NCBI GenBank assembly: GCA_015068445.1
Contig: SVKN01000001.1
Span: 62,001 to 126,000 of the forward strand
From: Oscillospiraceae bacterium
Lineage (GTDB): Bacteria; Bacillota; Clostridia; Oscillospirales; Butyricicoccaceae
Reading direction: 5' to 3'
DNA length: 64,000 nucleotides
In this document: positions 35,145-43,500 of the stretch, piece after piece
How the letters are laid out: each line of letters starts with the position of its first letter
Position numbering within the stretch: position 1 is the stretch's first letter
The notes under the pieces: generated by a model
Database searches by the model: none
What the model was told of the DNA's origin: nothing
What the model saw: only the letters and a program-made list of their open reading frames with translations
Position numbers and translations under genes: made by a program

Positions 35145-35174
35145 CGATGCCTCCTGTTGGCACAGGAGGCATCG
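35145..35174 (-). terminator. Hairpin after the 2-hydroxyacid dehydrogenase gene
   Basis: Thirteen perfect pairs, CGATGCCTCCTGT with ACAGGAGGCATCG around a four-base loop. The minus-strand 3' flank is GCCATTTTATCG, a modest T tract. It lies about 70 bases after the dehydrogenase stop and 50 bases upstream of the next promoter. The rest of the 208-base gap shows nothing else. Confidence 0.65.
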
Positions 35175-35241
35175 TCGATCGCATTCTATTTCGTCATCCA
35201 TGTCACGCCCGCGCAGCGGGCGGCGTTGGATCTGTGTTTTA

Positions 35242-36210
35242 TCAGTAGCCCAGCTTGCGGTCCACGAGGTTGCGGAGCTTCTCGCCGCGGGCGTAGCGGC
35301 CGATGTTCTCGACGAAGATGTCGATGACCAGCTCGCGGGTGATGTTCAGCGTCATGTTGCCGGACACGTGGGGCGTCAGCAACAGGTTGGGCGCATTCCA
35401 CAGGGGATCGTCCACGGGCAGGGGCTCGGGGACCGTGACGTCGATGGCGGCGCCGGCCAGCTTGCCGGACTCCAGCGCGCGGATCAGCGCGGGCTGATCG
35501 ATGGCCCAGCCGCGGCCCACGTTCAGCAGATACGCGCCGTCCTTCATCAGACCCAGGCGGCGCTCATCGATCAGATGAGACGTGGCGTCGGTGCCGGGGA
35601 CGCAGAGGGCGACCACGTCGGCGCCCTGAATGGCGTCGTCCAGATGCACGATGGTGTACGTCTCGTCAAAGCACTCGGGGCCGGGCTTGTTGGTGCGGCG
35701 GACGCCGCGGACGCAGGCGGCGCCCATGGCCTTGCAGCGCTTGGCGAAGTTGGTGCCGATGTCGCCCATGCCGACGATGGTGACGGTGGAGCGCATGAGG
35801 GAGTGGATCTCGCCCACCAAGCCCCACTGATGCTTCGCCACGCGGGCGGCATACTCGGGCATGCGGCGCATCATCATCAGCGTGGTGCAGATCAGATGCT
35901 CGGAGATCGTGACGCCGTAGCCGCCGGCGGAGTTGGTGACCAGCACGTCGGGGTTGGGGTACAGATCGTCGGATACGATGTTGTCGACGCCGGCCGAAGA
36001 GACGCCCAGCCATTTGAGGGCCTTGTCGCCTTTGATCGCCTCGGCGGGGAAGCCGCCGTACAGCACCTCGCAGCCGTCGCTGTGAGCGACGGCGTCGTCC
36101 TTGTCCTTGAAATAGACGACCTCGAAGCCGTTTTCGGCTGCGGCCGCGTTGATCTTGGCCTTCAGGCCGTCATCCAGAAAGGCCGCATGGATACCGATGG
36201 TTCTTGCCAT
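35242..36210 (-). CDS. D-2-hydroxyacid dehydrogenase family protein
   Basis: NAD(P)-dependent oxidoreductase of 322 residues. The Rossmann motif is VGMGDIGTNFAKRCKAMGA (about residues 143-161). Catalytic residues of the family are visible as Arg in NVGRGWAIDQPALI (about residue 228), Glu in VTVPEPLPVDDPL and His in LLLTPHVSGNM. It may reduce a 2-keto acid or oxidise a D-hydroxy acid; the substrate is not evident. Its start is 24 bases from the yihY-like stop, in the same direction. Confidence 0.9.
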   Translation of the reverse strand: MARTIGIHAAFLDDGLKAKINAAAAENGFEVVYFKDKDDAVAHSDGCEVLYGGFPAEAIKGDKALKWLGVSSAGVDNIVSDDLYPNPDVLVTNSAGGYGVTISEHLICTTLMMMRRMPEYAARVAKHQWGLVGEIHSLMRSTVTIVGMGDIGTNFAKRCKAMGAACVRGVRRTNKPGPECFDETYTIVHLDDAIQGADVVALCVPGTDATSHLIDERRLGLMKDGAYLLNVGRGWAIDQPALIRALESGKLAGAAIDVTVPEPLPVDDPLWNAPNLLLTPHVSGNMTLNITRELVIDIFVENIGRYARGEKLRNLVDRKLGY

Positions 36211-36234
36211 GTCAGTGTTCCTCCGTTTTCTATG

Positions 36235-37086
36235 TTATTTTGATTCGCTTTTCTTGTCTCTGGTGTAGCCCAGGCGATCCTCGGTCATCTCGATGATCAC
36301 GTAGTTCAGCTCGCCGCCCATGATGAGGATCGTCGCCACCAGCTTGAGCCAGACCATCAGGATCATGACGGCGGCCAGCGATCCGTACAGCAGCGAGTAA
36401 TTGGAAAAATGGGAGATATAGTAGGAGAACGCCATGGTGACCACCGTCAGCCCCAGCAGCGAAAACACCGACCCGGGCACGGCGCGGCGGAAGCGGAAGC
36501 GCCGGCTGGGAACGATGTAGTAAAAGCCGCAAAGGGTGAGGAAAATAACGGCGGGCAGCAGGACGAACTTGATCAGCTGCAGCAGCGAAATGATGCTGTC
36601 CGGGATATAGATATACTTCTCCAGCTCCGTCACCACGACCTCGCCGCCCAGGATCAGGATCGTCAGCAGGAAAAAGGCGATCATGATGAAGGCCGACAGG
36701 ATGAAGGCGGTCATGTAATTGACCGCGCCCGCGCGCTTGATGCGGTAGGCCGTCCTGACGGAGTTGAGAAGCGAGTTGAAGGCACGGGTCAGGGCGTACA
36801 GCGCCGTGAAGATCGCGCCGATGGCAAAGGTCGTCGATTCGATGCCCGTGAGATAGTCGAGATAGTCCGTGACGATCTCCGTCATCTGGCGCGGGAACAG
36901 ATAGTCGAAGCGCTGGACGACGTATTTGATGTCCACGCCGAAGCGGCTGATGACCGCGTTGACGAGGATGATGATGGGGAACAGCGAAAAGAAGAGGTAA
37001 TAGGCCAGCTGCGCCGAGGTCCTCCCTACGCCGTCCGTAAAGAACCGCCTGGTGGTGCGGCCGACGATCTTAAAGAATTTATCCAC
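36235..37086 (-). CDS. YihY/virulence factor BrkB family membrane protein
   Basis: 283 residues with six hydrophobic helices. The N-terminal SAQLAYYLFFSLFPIIILVN (about residues 24-43) and the later LLYGSLAAVMILMVWLKLVA (about 238-258) are characteristic. The family was once called ribonuclease BN by mistake; it is a membrane protein of unclear transport role. The C-terminal tail is short and charged. It has a good promoter (37156-37184) and probably reads into the dehydrogenase gene. Confidence 0.92.
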   Translation of the reverse strand: MDKFFKIVGRTTRRFFTDGVGRTSAQLAYYLFFSLFPIIILVNAVISRFGVDIKYVVQRFDYLFPRQMTEIVTDYLDYLTGIESTTFAIGAIFTALYALTRAFNSLLNSVRTAYRIKRAGAVNYMTAFILSAFIMIAFFLLTILILGGEVVVTELEKYIYIPDSIISLLQLIKFVLLPAVIFLTLCGFYYIVPSRRFRFRRAVPGSVFSLLGLTVVTMAFSYYISHFSNYSLLYGSLAAVMILMVWLKLVATILIMGGELNYVIIEMTEDRLGYTRDKKSESK

Positions 37087-37155
37087 AGGTCACAGTCCCC
37101 TGTTCATGAATTGCGCCGCCGGGGCGCAGAGCTATCTTATGCGTTTGGTCCCTAT

Positions 37156-37184
37156 ATTATAGCAAAACCGTGAGCCGCTGTAAA
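37156..37184 (-). promoter_or_regulatory. Predicted promoter of yihY-like/dehydrogenase operon
   Basis: Minus-strand TTTACA (37179-37184), a 17-base spacer and perfect TATAAT (37156-37161). Confidence 0.65.
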
Positions 37185-37226
37185 GCCGAACCGTGGCTCG
37201 TCAAGCAAATAACTTTTGCGGGAAGG

Positions 37227-37255
37227 TTGCAATTCTCCGCGCGCGGTGGTACATT
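37227..37255 (+). promoter_or_regulatory. Predicted promoter of the exported beta-repeat gene and ogt
   Basis: TTGCAA (37227-37232), a 17-base spacer and TACATT (37250-37255), about 45 bases before the ATG at 37302, which has GGAACGGAGGA upstream. Confidence 0.5.
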
Positions 37256-37301
37256 TGATTTGTAAGATATATCCAAGCATCCAAGGAACGGAGGACTTGT
37301 T

Positions 37302-39053
37302 ATGAAGCGGTATTCCATTTCCCTTTTTCTCGTTTTATGCCTGCTGATTCTCGCGCCGGGCCGCGTCTCGGCCCAGGAGGGGCTGGCGCTCGTCGTGCGC
37401 GATCAGGCAGAGCTGATCGACGCGCTGAACCGCAGCGAGAAGGTCGCCTCCATCGAGATCGCAGGCAGCTTCACGATCACGGAGGACTGCACGATCCGCT
37501 ACACGCCGGAGCTTCTGCCCTTTTATTCCGACGTCGTTGTGACGGTGGACGAAAATGTCACGCTGACCATCGGAGAGGGCGGCGTCTTCGGCAGCTTCTG
37601 GCCGTCTTATGAGGGCGACTGGGAGGACGAGCTCCAGCCCGACGGCAAGGTGATCAACAACGGCACCATCGAAGTCCTGCCGGGCGGCGCGCTGCAGGCC
37701 GGCTTTACGCGCAACAACGGCGTTCTGCTGGTGCGCTTCGGCGGCATGGCCGTCTGCGCGGAGGAAAACTTCGGCACGGTGACCGTTTATCCCGGCGGCG
37801 CTTACCGCACCAGTCAGGGCAGAGACGTCGTCAACCACGGCAGCATCTATATCATGCCTGAAGGCGAGCTGGAATCGCGGTTCGGCTCCACGATCATCAA
37901 CGCCGAGGACGGCAAGCTGACGATCGACGGCACGTTCGTCTGCAACTGCGCCTTAAGCTATATGTGGTTCCGCAACGAGGGCACGGTCGACGGCATCGGC
38001 GACGTGATCGTACAGAAGGCCGATCCGGCGTTCGAGACGGATCTGGAAGACGCCCTCGGACGGATGATGGCGGAGCTCGGGCAGACGGCGCGGTTCGAGC
38101 GCTGGGACGACCTGTTCATCTTCAAGCGCGAGATCGTCTCCTCCGAGGAAGAGCTCGCTTCGCTGCTGGATGAGAGCAAGACGCGTACCGTCGGCGGTGA
38201 GACCTGCGAGGAGCTTCAGGCCCACGCAGACGTCCTCGTCGTGCTGACGCAGGACATGACGATCACCGGAAGCATCCGGTCCATGGCGCGGATCACCGTG
38301 CCGGAGGGCGTCACGCTGACGGTCGCGGAAGGTGCGAGCCTCGAGGCCGGACTGACGATCGAGCCGAAGGCCGAGGTGCTGGTCCGCGGCGGTACGCTGG
38401 GCACGACCATGGGCGGCATGATCGACGTCGGAGGACGTTTGATCGTCAAGGAGGACGGGCAGCTGATCAGCCAGATGGGCGGCTCGGTCATTGTCCGCGA
38501 AGCGGGCGAGCTGGTGCTGGACGGCACGTTCTTCTGCGGCGGGTACCACGAGGAGGAGTCAGATATCGATATCGTCTGGTTCCGCAGCGACGGCAAGGTG
38601 ACGGGCTTCGGCGAGATCGTATCCTATATGCTGGACAGCGGCGAGGCCTTGACAGCGCTGGAGGATCGGGTCAATAATACGGATATCACCGTGCGGAGCG
38701 AGAGCGAAGCGTATGCTGCCGCGGGACTGAAGGTGTTCAACCGCTACGGCGGCGAGATCAGCGCCATCCCGTCAGACGGCTGCATGATCACGGTGACCGT
38801 GACGCACAAGACGCCGAACAATGTTGATTGGCTGCTGCTGTACGCGTTTTACGACGCCGAAGGGCGGCAGGTCCTGACGGTCTTCCAGATGGCGGACGAT
38901 CCTGGCGTCGGCGAATCGACGGAGGTCAATTATTATCTGACGCAGCCTGAGGGCGCCGTATCCTTCAAGGTCTTTACCGTGGGCGTCACGGAGGACCGCG
39001 GGCTCGTGCCGCTGGCCGAAGCGCTTGTATTTCCGGGAGTGCGTGAAAAATGA
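37302..39053 (+). CDS. Exported protein with duplicated beta-repeat module
   Basis: 583 residues. Residues 1-24 are a signal peptide (MKRYSISLFLVLCLLILAPG, cut near VSA). The body is built from short V-T-V / G-G-x-L strands as in right-handed beta-helices. Two copies of a larger unit are visible: residues about 30-245 end in LTIDGTFVCN then WFRNEGTVDGIGDVIV, and about 285-450 end in LVLDGTFFCGG then WFRSDGKVTGFGEIV. The shared signature DGTF-x-C ... WFR-x-x-G-x-V-x-G-x-G is not one I can name. A last beta-sandwich-like domain covers about 465-583. There is no wall anchor. It overlaps ogt by four bases. Confidence 0.7.
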   Translation: MKRYSISLFLVLCLLILAPGRVSAQEGLALVVRDQAELIDALNRSEKVASIEIAGSFTITEDCTIRYTPELLPFYSDVVVTVDENVTLTIGEGGVFGSFWPSYEGDWEDELQPDGKVINNGTIEVLPGGALQAGFTRNNGVLLVRFGGMAVCAEENFGTVTVYPGGAYRTSQGRDVVNHGSIYIMPEGELESRFGSTIINAEDGKLTIDGTFVCNCALSYMWFRNEGTVDGIGDVIVQKADPAFETDLEDALGRMMAELGQTARFERWDDLFIFKREIVSSEEELASLLDESKTRTVGGETCEELQAHADVLVVLTQDMTITGSIRSMARITVPEGVTLTVAEGASLEAGLTIEPKAEVLVRGGTLGTTMGGMIDVGGRLIVKEDGQLISQMGGSVIVREAGELVLDGTFFCGGYHEEESDIDIVWFRSDGKVTGFGEIVSYMLDSGEALTALEDRVNNTDITVRSESEAYAAAGLKVFNRYGGEISAIPSDGCMITVTVTHKTPNNVDWLLLYAFYDAEGRQVLTVFQMADDPGVGESTEVNYYLTQPEGAVSFKVFTVGVTEDRGLVPLAEALVFPGVREK

Positions 39054-39514
39054 ATGAACTGACGATCTTTGCCGCGGTCCCCTCCCCGCTGGGGACGCTG
39101 TATCTGTGTGAGGAGGACGGCGCGCTGAGCCGCATCTCCTGTGACTGTCCCGACGGGACCGAGGGGACGTCGCCGCTGCTGCGGGAGGCCGCAAAGCAGC
39201 TCGATGAGTATTTCCTCGGCGAACGCAAAGACTTCGACCTGCCGCTGGCGGCGCACGGCACACCGTTTCAGATGCGGGTCTGGCAGGCGCTGCGGGCGAT
39301 CCCCTACGGCGAGACGCGGACCTACGCCCAGATCGCCGCGGCGGCCGGAAGCCCCAAAGCGTTCCGCGCCGTCGGGCAGGCGAACCACGTCAACCCCCTG
39401 ATGATCGTCGTCCCCTGCCACAGGGTCGTGGGTGCGGACGGGTCATTGACGGGCTATGCCTACGGTATGGAGAACAAGAAAAAGCTGCTGGCGCTGGAGA
39501 AAGCGCACCGATAG
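39050..39514 (+). CDS. ogt: Methylated-DNA--protein-cysteine methyltransferase
   Basis: Suicide repair protein that takes the methyl group from O6-methylguanine. It has 154 residues. The acceptor Cys is in VVPCHRVVGADGSLTGY (about residue 124), and the DNA-binding helix includes FQMRVWQALRAIPYGETRTY and RAVGQANHVNP. The ATG overlaps the stop of the exported beta-repeat gene (ATGA), so translation is coupled to an unrelated secreted protein, an odd pairing. A terminator follows at 39526. Confidence 0.96.
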   Translation: MNELTIFAAVPSPLGTLYLCEEDGALSRISCDCPDGTEGTSPLLREAAKQLDEYFLGERKDFDLPLAAHGTPFQMRVWQALRAIPYGETRTYAQIAAAAGSPKAFRAVGQANHVNPLMIVVPCHRVVGADGSLTGYAYGMENKKKLLALEKAHR

Positions 39515-39525
39515 CGAACGACAGC

Positions 39526-39553
39526 GGGCCGGACTGACGTCCGGCCCTTTTTT
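39526..39553 (+). terminator. Terminator after ogt
   Basis: GGGCCGGAC pairs perfectly with GTCCGGCCC around TGAC and is followed by six T. Confidence 0.92.
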
Positions 39554-39602
39554 CATGCCTTTTATTAAATGTTATCTACATCAATAAAGCATTGCATAAC
39601 TA

Positions 39603-39650
39603 TTGACAGGAGTATAACAATGACATATGATTTATATGAACATGTTCATA
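39603..39650 (+). promoter_or_regulatory. Promoter and palindromic operator of the TetR-led operon
   Basis: Consensus TTGACA (39603-39608), a 17-base spacer and TATGAT (39626-39631) are followed by the perfect 16-base palindrome TATGAACATGTTCATA (39635-39650), which covers the expected transcription start. This is a textbook place for autorepression by the TetR protein encoded 18 bases further on. Confidence 0.75.
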
Positions 39651-39668
39651 AACGAAAGGAGCGGATCT

Positions 39669-40199
39669 ATGCCGAAGATCATCCCCGAGCTCCGTCAGGC
39701 GCTGATCGACGCGGCGCGCCGGCGGATCGTGGACGGCGAGCACGACATCACCATCCGTCAGGTAGCCGCCGACTGCGGCACCGCTGTGGGGACTGTGTAC
39801 AACTATTTCCCCTCCAAGGAGCATCTGATGGCCTCGGTCATGCTGGTGGACTGGCAGCAGGCCACCGAGGAGCTGCAGGGCCGGGTGGATCAGGCGCGGA
39901 GCGTCATGAGCGGCCTGCGGGCTATCGACGGCGCGCTGCGCCGGTTCATCGCCATCTATCGTCCGGCCTGGGACCACTACTCCGCGGGCTCCCGCCGCAC
40001 GGAGATCGTCCAGGATTACCACCACATGGTGGTGCAGCAGATCGCCCGGGGCGTGGAGCTGCTGATGCGCCGCTTCGGCCGGCGCACCTACGAGGGCGAA
40101 TGCATTTTCCTGGCCGAAACGCTGCTGATCCTGTCCCAGCGGGAGGAGGCCGCCTTTGACCGGGCGACGCCCGTGCTGGAGCGGATCATCGAAAACTGA
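39669..40199 (+). CDS. TetR/AcrR family transcriptional regulator
   Basis: 176 residues. The N-terminal helix-turn-helix is clear: ALIDAARRRIVDGEHDITIR then QVAADCGTAVGTVYNYFPSK (about residues 10-48). The C-terminal ligand-binding part is helical and not similar to a named subgroup. I start at ATG 39669, after AAAGGAGCG; a longer frame from 39627 would include the operator. It probably represses itself and the four genes behind it by binding the palindrome at 39635-39650. Confidence 0.88.
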   Translation: MPKIIPELRQALIDAARRRIVDGEHDITIRQVAADCGTAVGTVYNYFPSKEHLMASVMLVDWQQATEELQGRVDQARSVMSGLRAIDGALRRFIAIYRPAWDHYSAGSRRTEIVQDYHHMVVQQIARGVELLMRRFGRRTYEGECIFLAETLLILSQREEAAFDRATPVLERIIEN

Positions 40200-40218
40200 C
40201 ACGGAAAGGAAACGTCTC

Positions 40219-41145
40219 ATGTTTGACTTCAAGGACCTGCGGATCGTCGATAACTTCTATCAGACGTCCGCCTACTACCCCATGCCCACCGTGCTGATCA
40301 GCACGCTGACGCCTGACGGCAAGACGTCGCTGGGCCCCTATTCCCTGCTGGCGCCCTATTACGTGGCGGGGCGCGAATACTACGCCATGCTGCTCAACTG
40401 CCGCAATTCCTCCAACACGGCCCAGCATCTGCTGCGGGACGGCAAGTGCGCCATCAACTTCATCCCCGACAAGCGCAAGTACTTCAAGGAAGCCGTGCGC
40501 CTGGGCTGGCCCGGCGACACGCCGGAGGAAAAGATGAAGGACTGCAGGTTCACGCTGGAGGAGGGCCTGCGGGCCCGTGAGGACCCTTCAACGGTCTATC
40601 CGAAAATCGTCGCCGAGTCGTTCCAGGTGTTCGAGTGCACGTGGATGCGCGAGCTGGACAACGCCCAGGACGACAAGCCCGGCGAGCTGAACGGCTATCC
40701 GGGGCCCTATCACGACTTCAACGGCATCACCTCGCCCTTCGGCGCGCATTTTATCCTGCGCATCGATCATATCCTGATGAAGGAAAAGCAGTATAACGGC
40801 ATCATCAACGGCGTCCGGGCTTCCGACTTCCCGCCGGTGCCCGTGGACTACGGCTACCGCGACAGCAAGAACTTCTGGTACACGAAGTTCCGCCGTCCGA
40901 TCCCCGAGCTGCTGCCCATGCGCGAGACGAGCATCGCCTCCGTCCGCTACGCCGCCGACCGCATCGACGACAAGATCAGGTTCACCGACGAGGCTTGCGC
41001 GAAGCTGGTGAAGGTGCCGCGCATCTTCCTGCCCACGGCTCTCAAGGGCTGCGTCCAGTGGGCCCGTGAGAACGGCGTGACGCTGATCACGGCGGAGCAC
41101 ATGGACATCATCAACGACAAGCGTTCCAAGGAAAAGAAAAAATAA
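40219..41145 (+). CDS. Flavin reductase-like FMN-binding protein
   Basis: 308 residues. The N-terminal split-barrel FMN domain (about residues 5-210) has VLISTLTPDGKTSLGPYSLL and the LLNCRNSSNTAQHLLRDGKC segment typical of flavin reductase-like proteins. The last 100 residues are an extension ending in a Lys-rich tail, longer than the usual 180-residue enzymes. I start at ATG 40219, after GAAAGGAAACG. It is the first enzyme gene after the TetR gene and ends 19 bases before the next. It could supply reduced flavin or itself carry out a flavin-dependent reduction. Confidence 0.75.
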   Translation: MFDFKDLRIVDNFYQTSAYYPMPTVLISTLTPDGKTSLGPYSLLAPYYVAGREYYAMLLNCRNSSNTAQHLLRDGKCAINFIPDKRKYFKEAVRLGWPGDTPEEKMKDCRFTLEEGLRAREDPSTVYPKIVAESFQVFECTWMRELDNAQDDKPGELNGYPGPYHDFNGITSPFGAHFILRIDHILMKEKQYNGIINGVRASDFPPVPVDYGYRDSKNFWYTKFRRPIPELLPMRETSIASVRYAADRIDDKIRFTDEACAKLVKVPRIFLPTALKGCVQWARENGVTLITAEHMDIINDKRSKEKKK

Positions 41146-41164
41146 AAACGGGAGGCATCCGATC

Positions 41165-42010
41165 ATGAAGATCTTACTGGCTGGCGCCTATGGAAAGCTG
41201 GGCACCGACATCCTCAAGGCCCTGGTGCGGGACGGTCACGACGTCCTGGCCGTCGATATGGTCGTGCGCGACATCGACGGCATCGAGGGCAAGTATCAGA
41301 AAAAGGTGGTCAACGTCACGGACAAGAGCGCCGTCGCGGGCATCTGCGAGGGCATGGAGGCCGTGATCACCACCGTCGGCCTCACCCGCGCCTCGGCGGA
41401 GCTGACGTGCTACGATGTGGACTATCAGGGCAACCTCAACCTGCTGAACGAGGCAAAGCGCGCGGGCGTCGGAAAGTTCGCCTATATCTCCGTACTCAAG
41501 GCCGACAAGAACGAAAAGGTCCCCATGCTCCACGCCAAGGCCATGCTGGAGCAGGAGCTGAAAAAGAGCGGCATTCCCTACGTCATCTTCCGCCCCACGG
41601 GCTATTTCTACGACATCATCAAGGTGTTCCAGCCCATGATCGACAAGGGCGCCGTGACGCTGCTGGGCAATAAGCCCGTCAGTGCCAACGTCATCGACAC
41701 CTCCGATCTGGCGGATTTCGTGCTGCTGCATCTGGGCGACGTCAACAAGACCTACGACATCGGCGGCACGGAGACGTACACCTATGAGGAGATCGCCGCG
41801 ATGTGCTTCGAGGCCGCCGGAAAGACACCCGTCATCAAGCACACCTCCCCCGTGATCTTCGACATCCTCGCCTTCGTCAACAAGCTCAAGAAGAACGGCA
41901 AGGAGGCCATCATCCGCTTCTCCAAGTGGACGCTCACCGAGAGCATGGTGGCCGAGAACAAGTTCGGCAAGATGTCCTTCAGGCAGTATATCAAGGATCA
42001 TGTGAAGTAA
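41165..42010 (+). CDS. Atypical SDR / NmrA-like NAD(P)-binding oxidoreductase
   Basis: 281 residues. The N-terminal Rossmann motif is MKILLAGAYGKLGTDILKAL with an acidic residue after strand 2 (AVDM). YISVLKADKNEKVPMLHAKA and YVIFRPTGYFYDIIKVF are typical of atypical short-chain dehydrogenases that act on NAD(P)-linked substrates; the Y-x-x-x-K pair is not conserved in the classical way. GGGAGGCATCC precedes the ATG. It lies between the flavoprotein and the 5-alpha-reductase-like membrane protein, suggesting a shared substrate. Confidence 0.8.
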   Translation: MKILLAGAYGKLGTDILKALVRDGHDVLAVDMVVRDIDGIEGKYQKKVVNVTDKSAVAGICEGMEAVITTVGLTRASAELTCYDVDYQGNLNLLNEAKRAGVGKFAYISVLKADKNEKVPMLHAKAMLEQELKKSGIPYVIFRPTGYFYDIIKVFQPMIDKGAVTLLGNKPVSANVIDTSDLADFVLLHLGDVNKTYDIGGTETYTYEEIAAMCFEAAGKTPVIKHTSPVIFDILAFVNKLKKNGKEAIIRFSKWTLTESMVAENKFGKMSFRQYIKDHVK

Positions 42011-42021
42011 AGGAGGACGCC

Positions 42022-42807
42022 ATGGGCTGGAATCTTCTTGCCGTCATCTTCGCGGTGTGCCTCGCGGCCTGCTGCGTCGGCTTTATCAAGTACGTTTACT
42101 TCATGTCCATCGGCTACGGCTTCGCCGTGGCGGCAGGCGCGGTGTGCATGGCGATCCTGTTCCGGGGCGGCCTGCGGTTCGTGACGCTGCTGCAGCTGAT
42201 CCTGTTCGTCGTGTACGGCATCCGTCTGTCGGGCTTCCTGGCGGTGCGCGAGCTGAAAAACGCCGCCTACCGCAAGACGCTCAAGGACGCCACGAAAACG
42301 GAGAAGCCCATCCCCTTCTTCGTGCTGGTGGTCATGTGGCTGTTCATGGGCGCGCTGTACACCATGCAGCTGAGCCCGGTGTTCTATCGCCTGCTGAATG
42401 GCGCGGGCGACGTCGTGTGTCCGATGATCGGCGCCGTGATCTCGCTGTGCGGCATCCTGCTGGAGGCCGAGAGCGACCGCCAGAAATCGGCGCAGAAGGC
42501 GAAGAACCCGAATATGGTGGCGACACAGGGCCTTTACAGGCTGGTGCGCTGCCCCAACTATCTGGGAGAGATCATCTTCTGGACGGGCGTGTTCGTCGGC
42601 TCCTTCACGGCGCTTCGCGGCGCGGGTCAGTGGGCGCTGGCGGTGATCGCCTACGTCTGCATCGTCTTCATCATGTTCAACGGCGCTCAGCGCCTTGAAA
42701 AGCGCCAGAACGGCCGTTACGGCGACGATCCCGCCTACCGGGCCTACGTCTCAAAAACGCCGATCCTGCTGCCCTTCGTCCCGCTGTATTCGCTCAACAA
42801 AAAATAA
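42022..42807 (+). CDS. DUF1295 / steroid 5-alpha-reductase-like membrane protein
   Basis: 261 residues with about seven hydrophobic helices. The C-terminal signature LYRLVRCPNYLGEIIFWTGV (about residues 171-190) and the later YRAYVSKTPILLPFVPLYS match DUF1295, related to steroid 5-alpha reductases and isoprenylcysteine methyltransferases. Such proteins reduce or methylate membrane-embedded lipids. It starts 11 bases after the SDR gene with AAAGGAGGACGCC as ribosome site. The neighbouring flavin and NAD(P) proteins favour a reductase role; substrate unknown. Confidence 0.8.
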   Translation: MGWNLLAVIFAVCLAACCVGFIKYVYFMSIGYGFAVAAGAVCMAILFRGGLRFVTLLQLILFVVYGIRLSGFLAVRELKNAAYRKTLKDATKTEKPIPFFVLVVMWLFMGALYTMQLSPVFYRLLNGAGDVVCPMIGAVISLCGILLEAESDRQKSAQKAKNPNMVATQGLYRLVRCPNYLGEIIFWTGVFVGSFTALRGAGQWALAVIAYVCIVFIMFNGAQRLEKRQNGRYGDDPAYRAYVSKTPILLPFVPLYSLNKK

Positions 42808-42831
42808 CCCTGCGAAAGAGAGAAATCAACT

Positions 42832-43449
42832 TTGACTGCGACAATGTCGATCGTCGATTTCATCCCCGTGCTGCTGTTCGCCCTGTTCGGGGTCGGGCTG
42901 ATGCGCGACCTTTACAACAAGCTGTCCAAGGGCGCGTTTGCGCTTTTGTCGGCGGGCGTGCTGATGATCGTGACAGCCGGCGGGTACAAGGCGCTGTGGA
43001 AGCTGCTGTACGCGCTGGAGGTCTGCGATTTCGAGACGCTGAACCGCGCGTTCTTCCCCATGCAGTCCACGGGCTTCATGCTGCTGGGCCTGGGCATGGC
43101 CGCGGGGACCTTCTTCCCCCAGGGGAAGCATACGGTGTACGCCGCGCCGGCCGTCTTTTCGGGTACGATGATCTTCGTCGCCTTTATGATCCTCGGCGCG
43201 GTGGGGCTGTGCGGCAGCATGACCGCGCTGTCCCTGCGCATGAAAAAGCGCTCCGCCGCGGCGCTTTTCGTCCTCGGCTTCGTGCTGATCCTGGGCATGG
43301 GCTACCTGTCCTCCCGGGATGTGGGCGTGGACGCCGCCAAGAACTGGGCCGCGGAATGCACCAACACACTGGCGCAGCTGACGCTGCTGCTGGGCCTGCG
43401 GACGCTGGAAAAGAGCGGCCTGCGAGAGCGGACCTCGATGAAGGAATGA
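42832..43449 (+). CDS. Membrane protein of unknown function, last in the TetR operon
   Basis: 205 residues with five or six hydrophobic helices (for example FIPVLLFALFGVGLM and GTMIFVAFMILGAVGLC). I do not recognise a family. The likely start is TTG 42832, nine bases after a GAGAG site; ATG 42844 is the alternative. It is 24 bases after the DUF1295 gene and is followed by a terminator, so it closes the operon. Confidence 0.7.
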   Translation: MTATMSIVDFIPVLLFALFGVGLMRDLYNKLSKGAFALLSAGVLMIVTAGGYKALWKLLYALEVCDFETLNRAFFPMQSTGFMLLGLGMAAGTFFPQGKHTVYAAPAVFSGTMIFVAFMILGAVGLCGSMTALSLRMKKRSAAALFVLGFVLILGMGYLSSRDVGVDAAKNWAAECTNTLAQLTLLLGLRTLEKSGLRERTSMKE

Positions 43450-43466
43450 TCCTTTGACGCTACGCA

Positions 43467-43498
43467 AAAGCGCCCGAGCCGGGAGGCTCGGGCGCTTT
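43467..43498. terminator. Bidirectional terminator between the TetR operon and the muramidase gene
   Basis: AAAGCGCCCGAGCC pairs with GGCTCGGGCGCTTT around GGGA: 14 pairs with A and T tracts on both sides, serving two convergent units. Confidence 0.92.
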
Positions 43499-43500
43499 CT

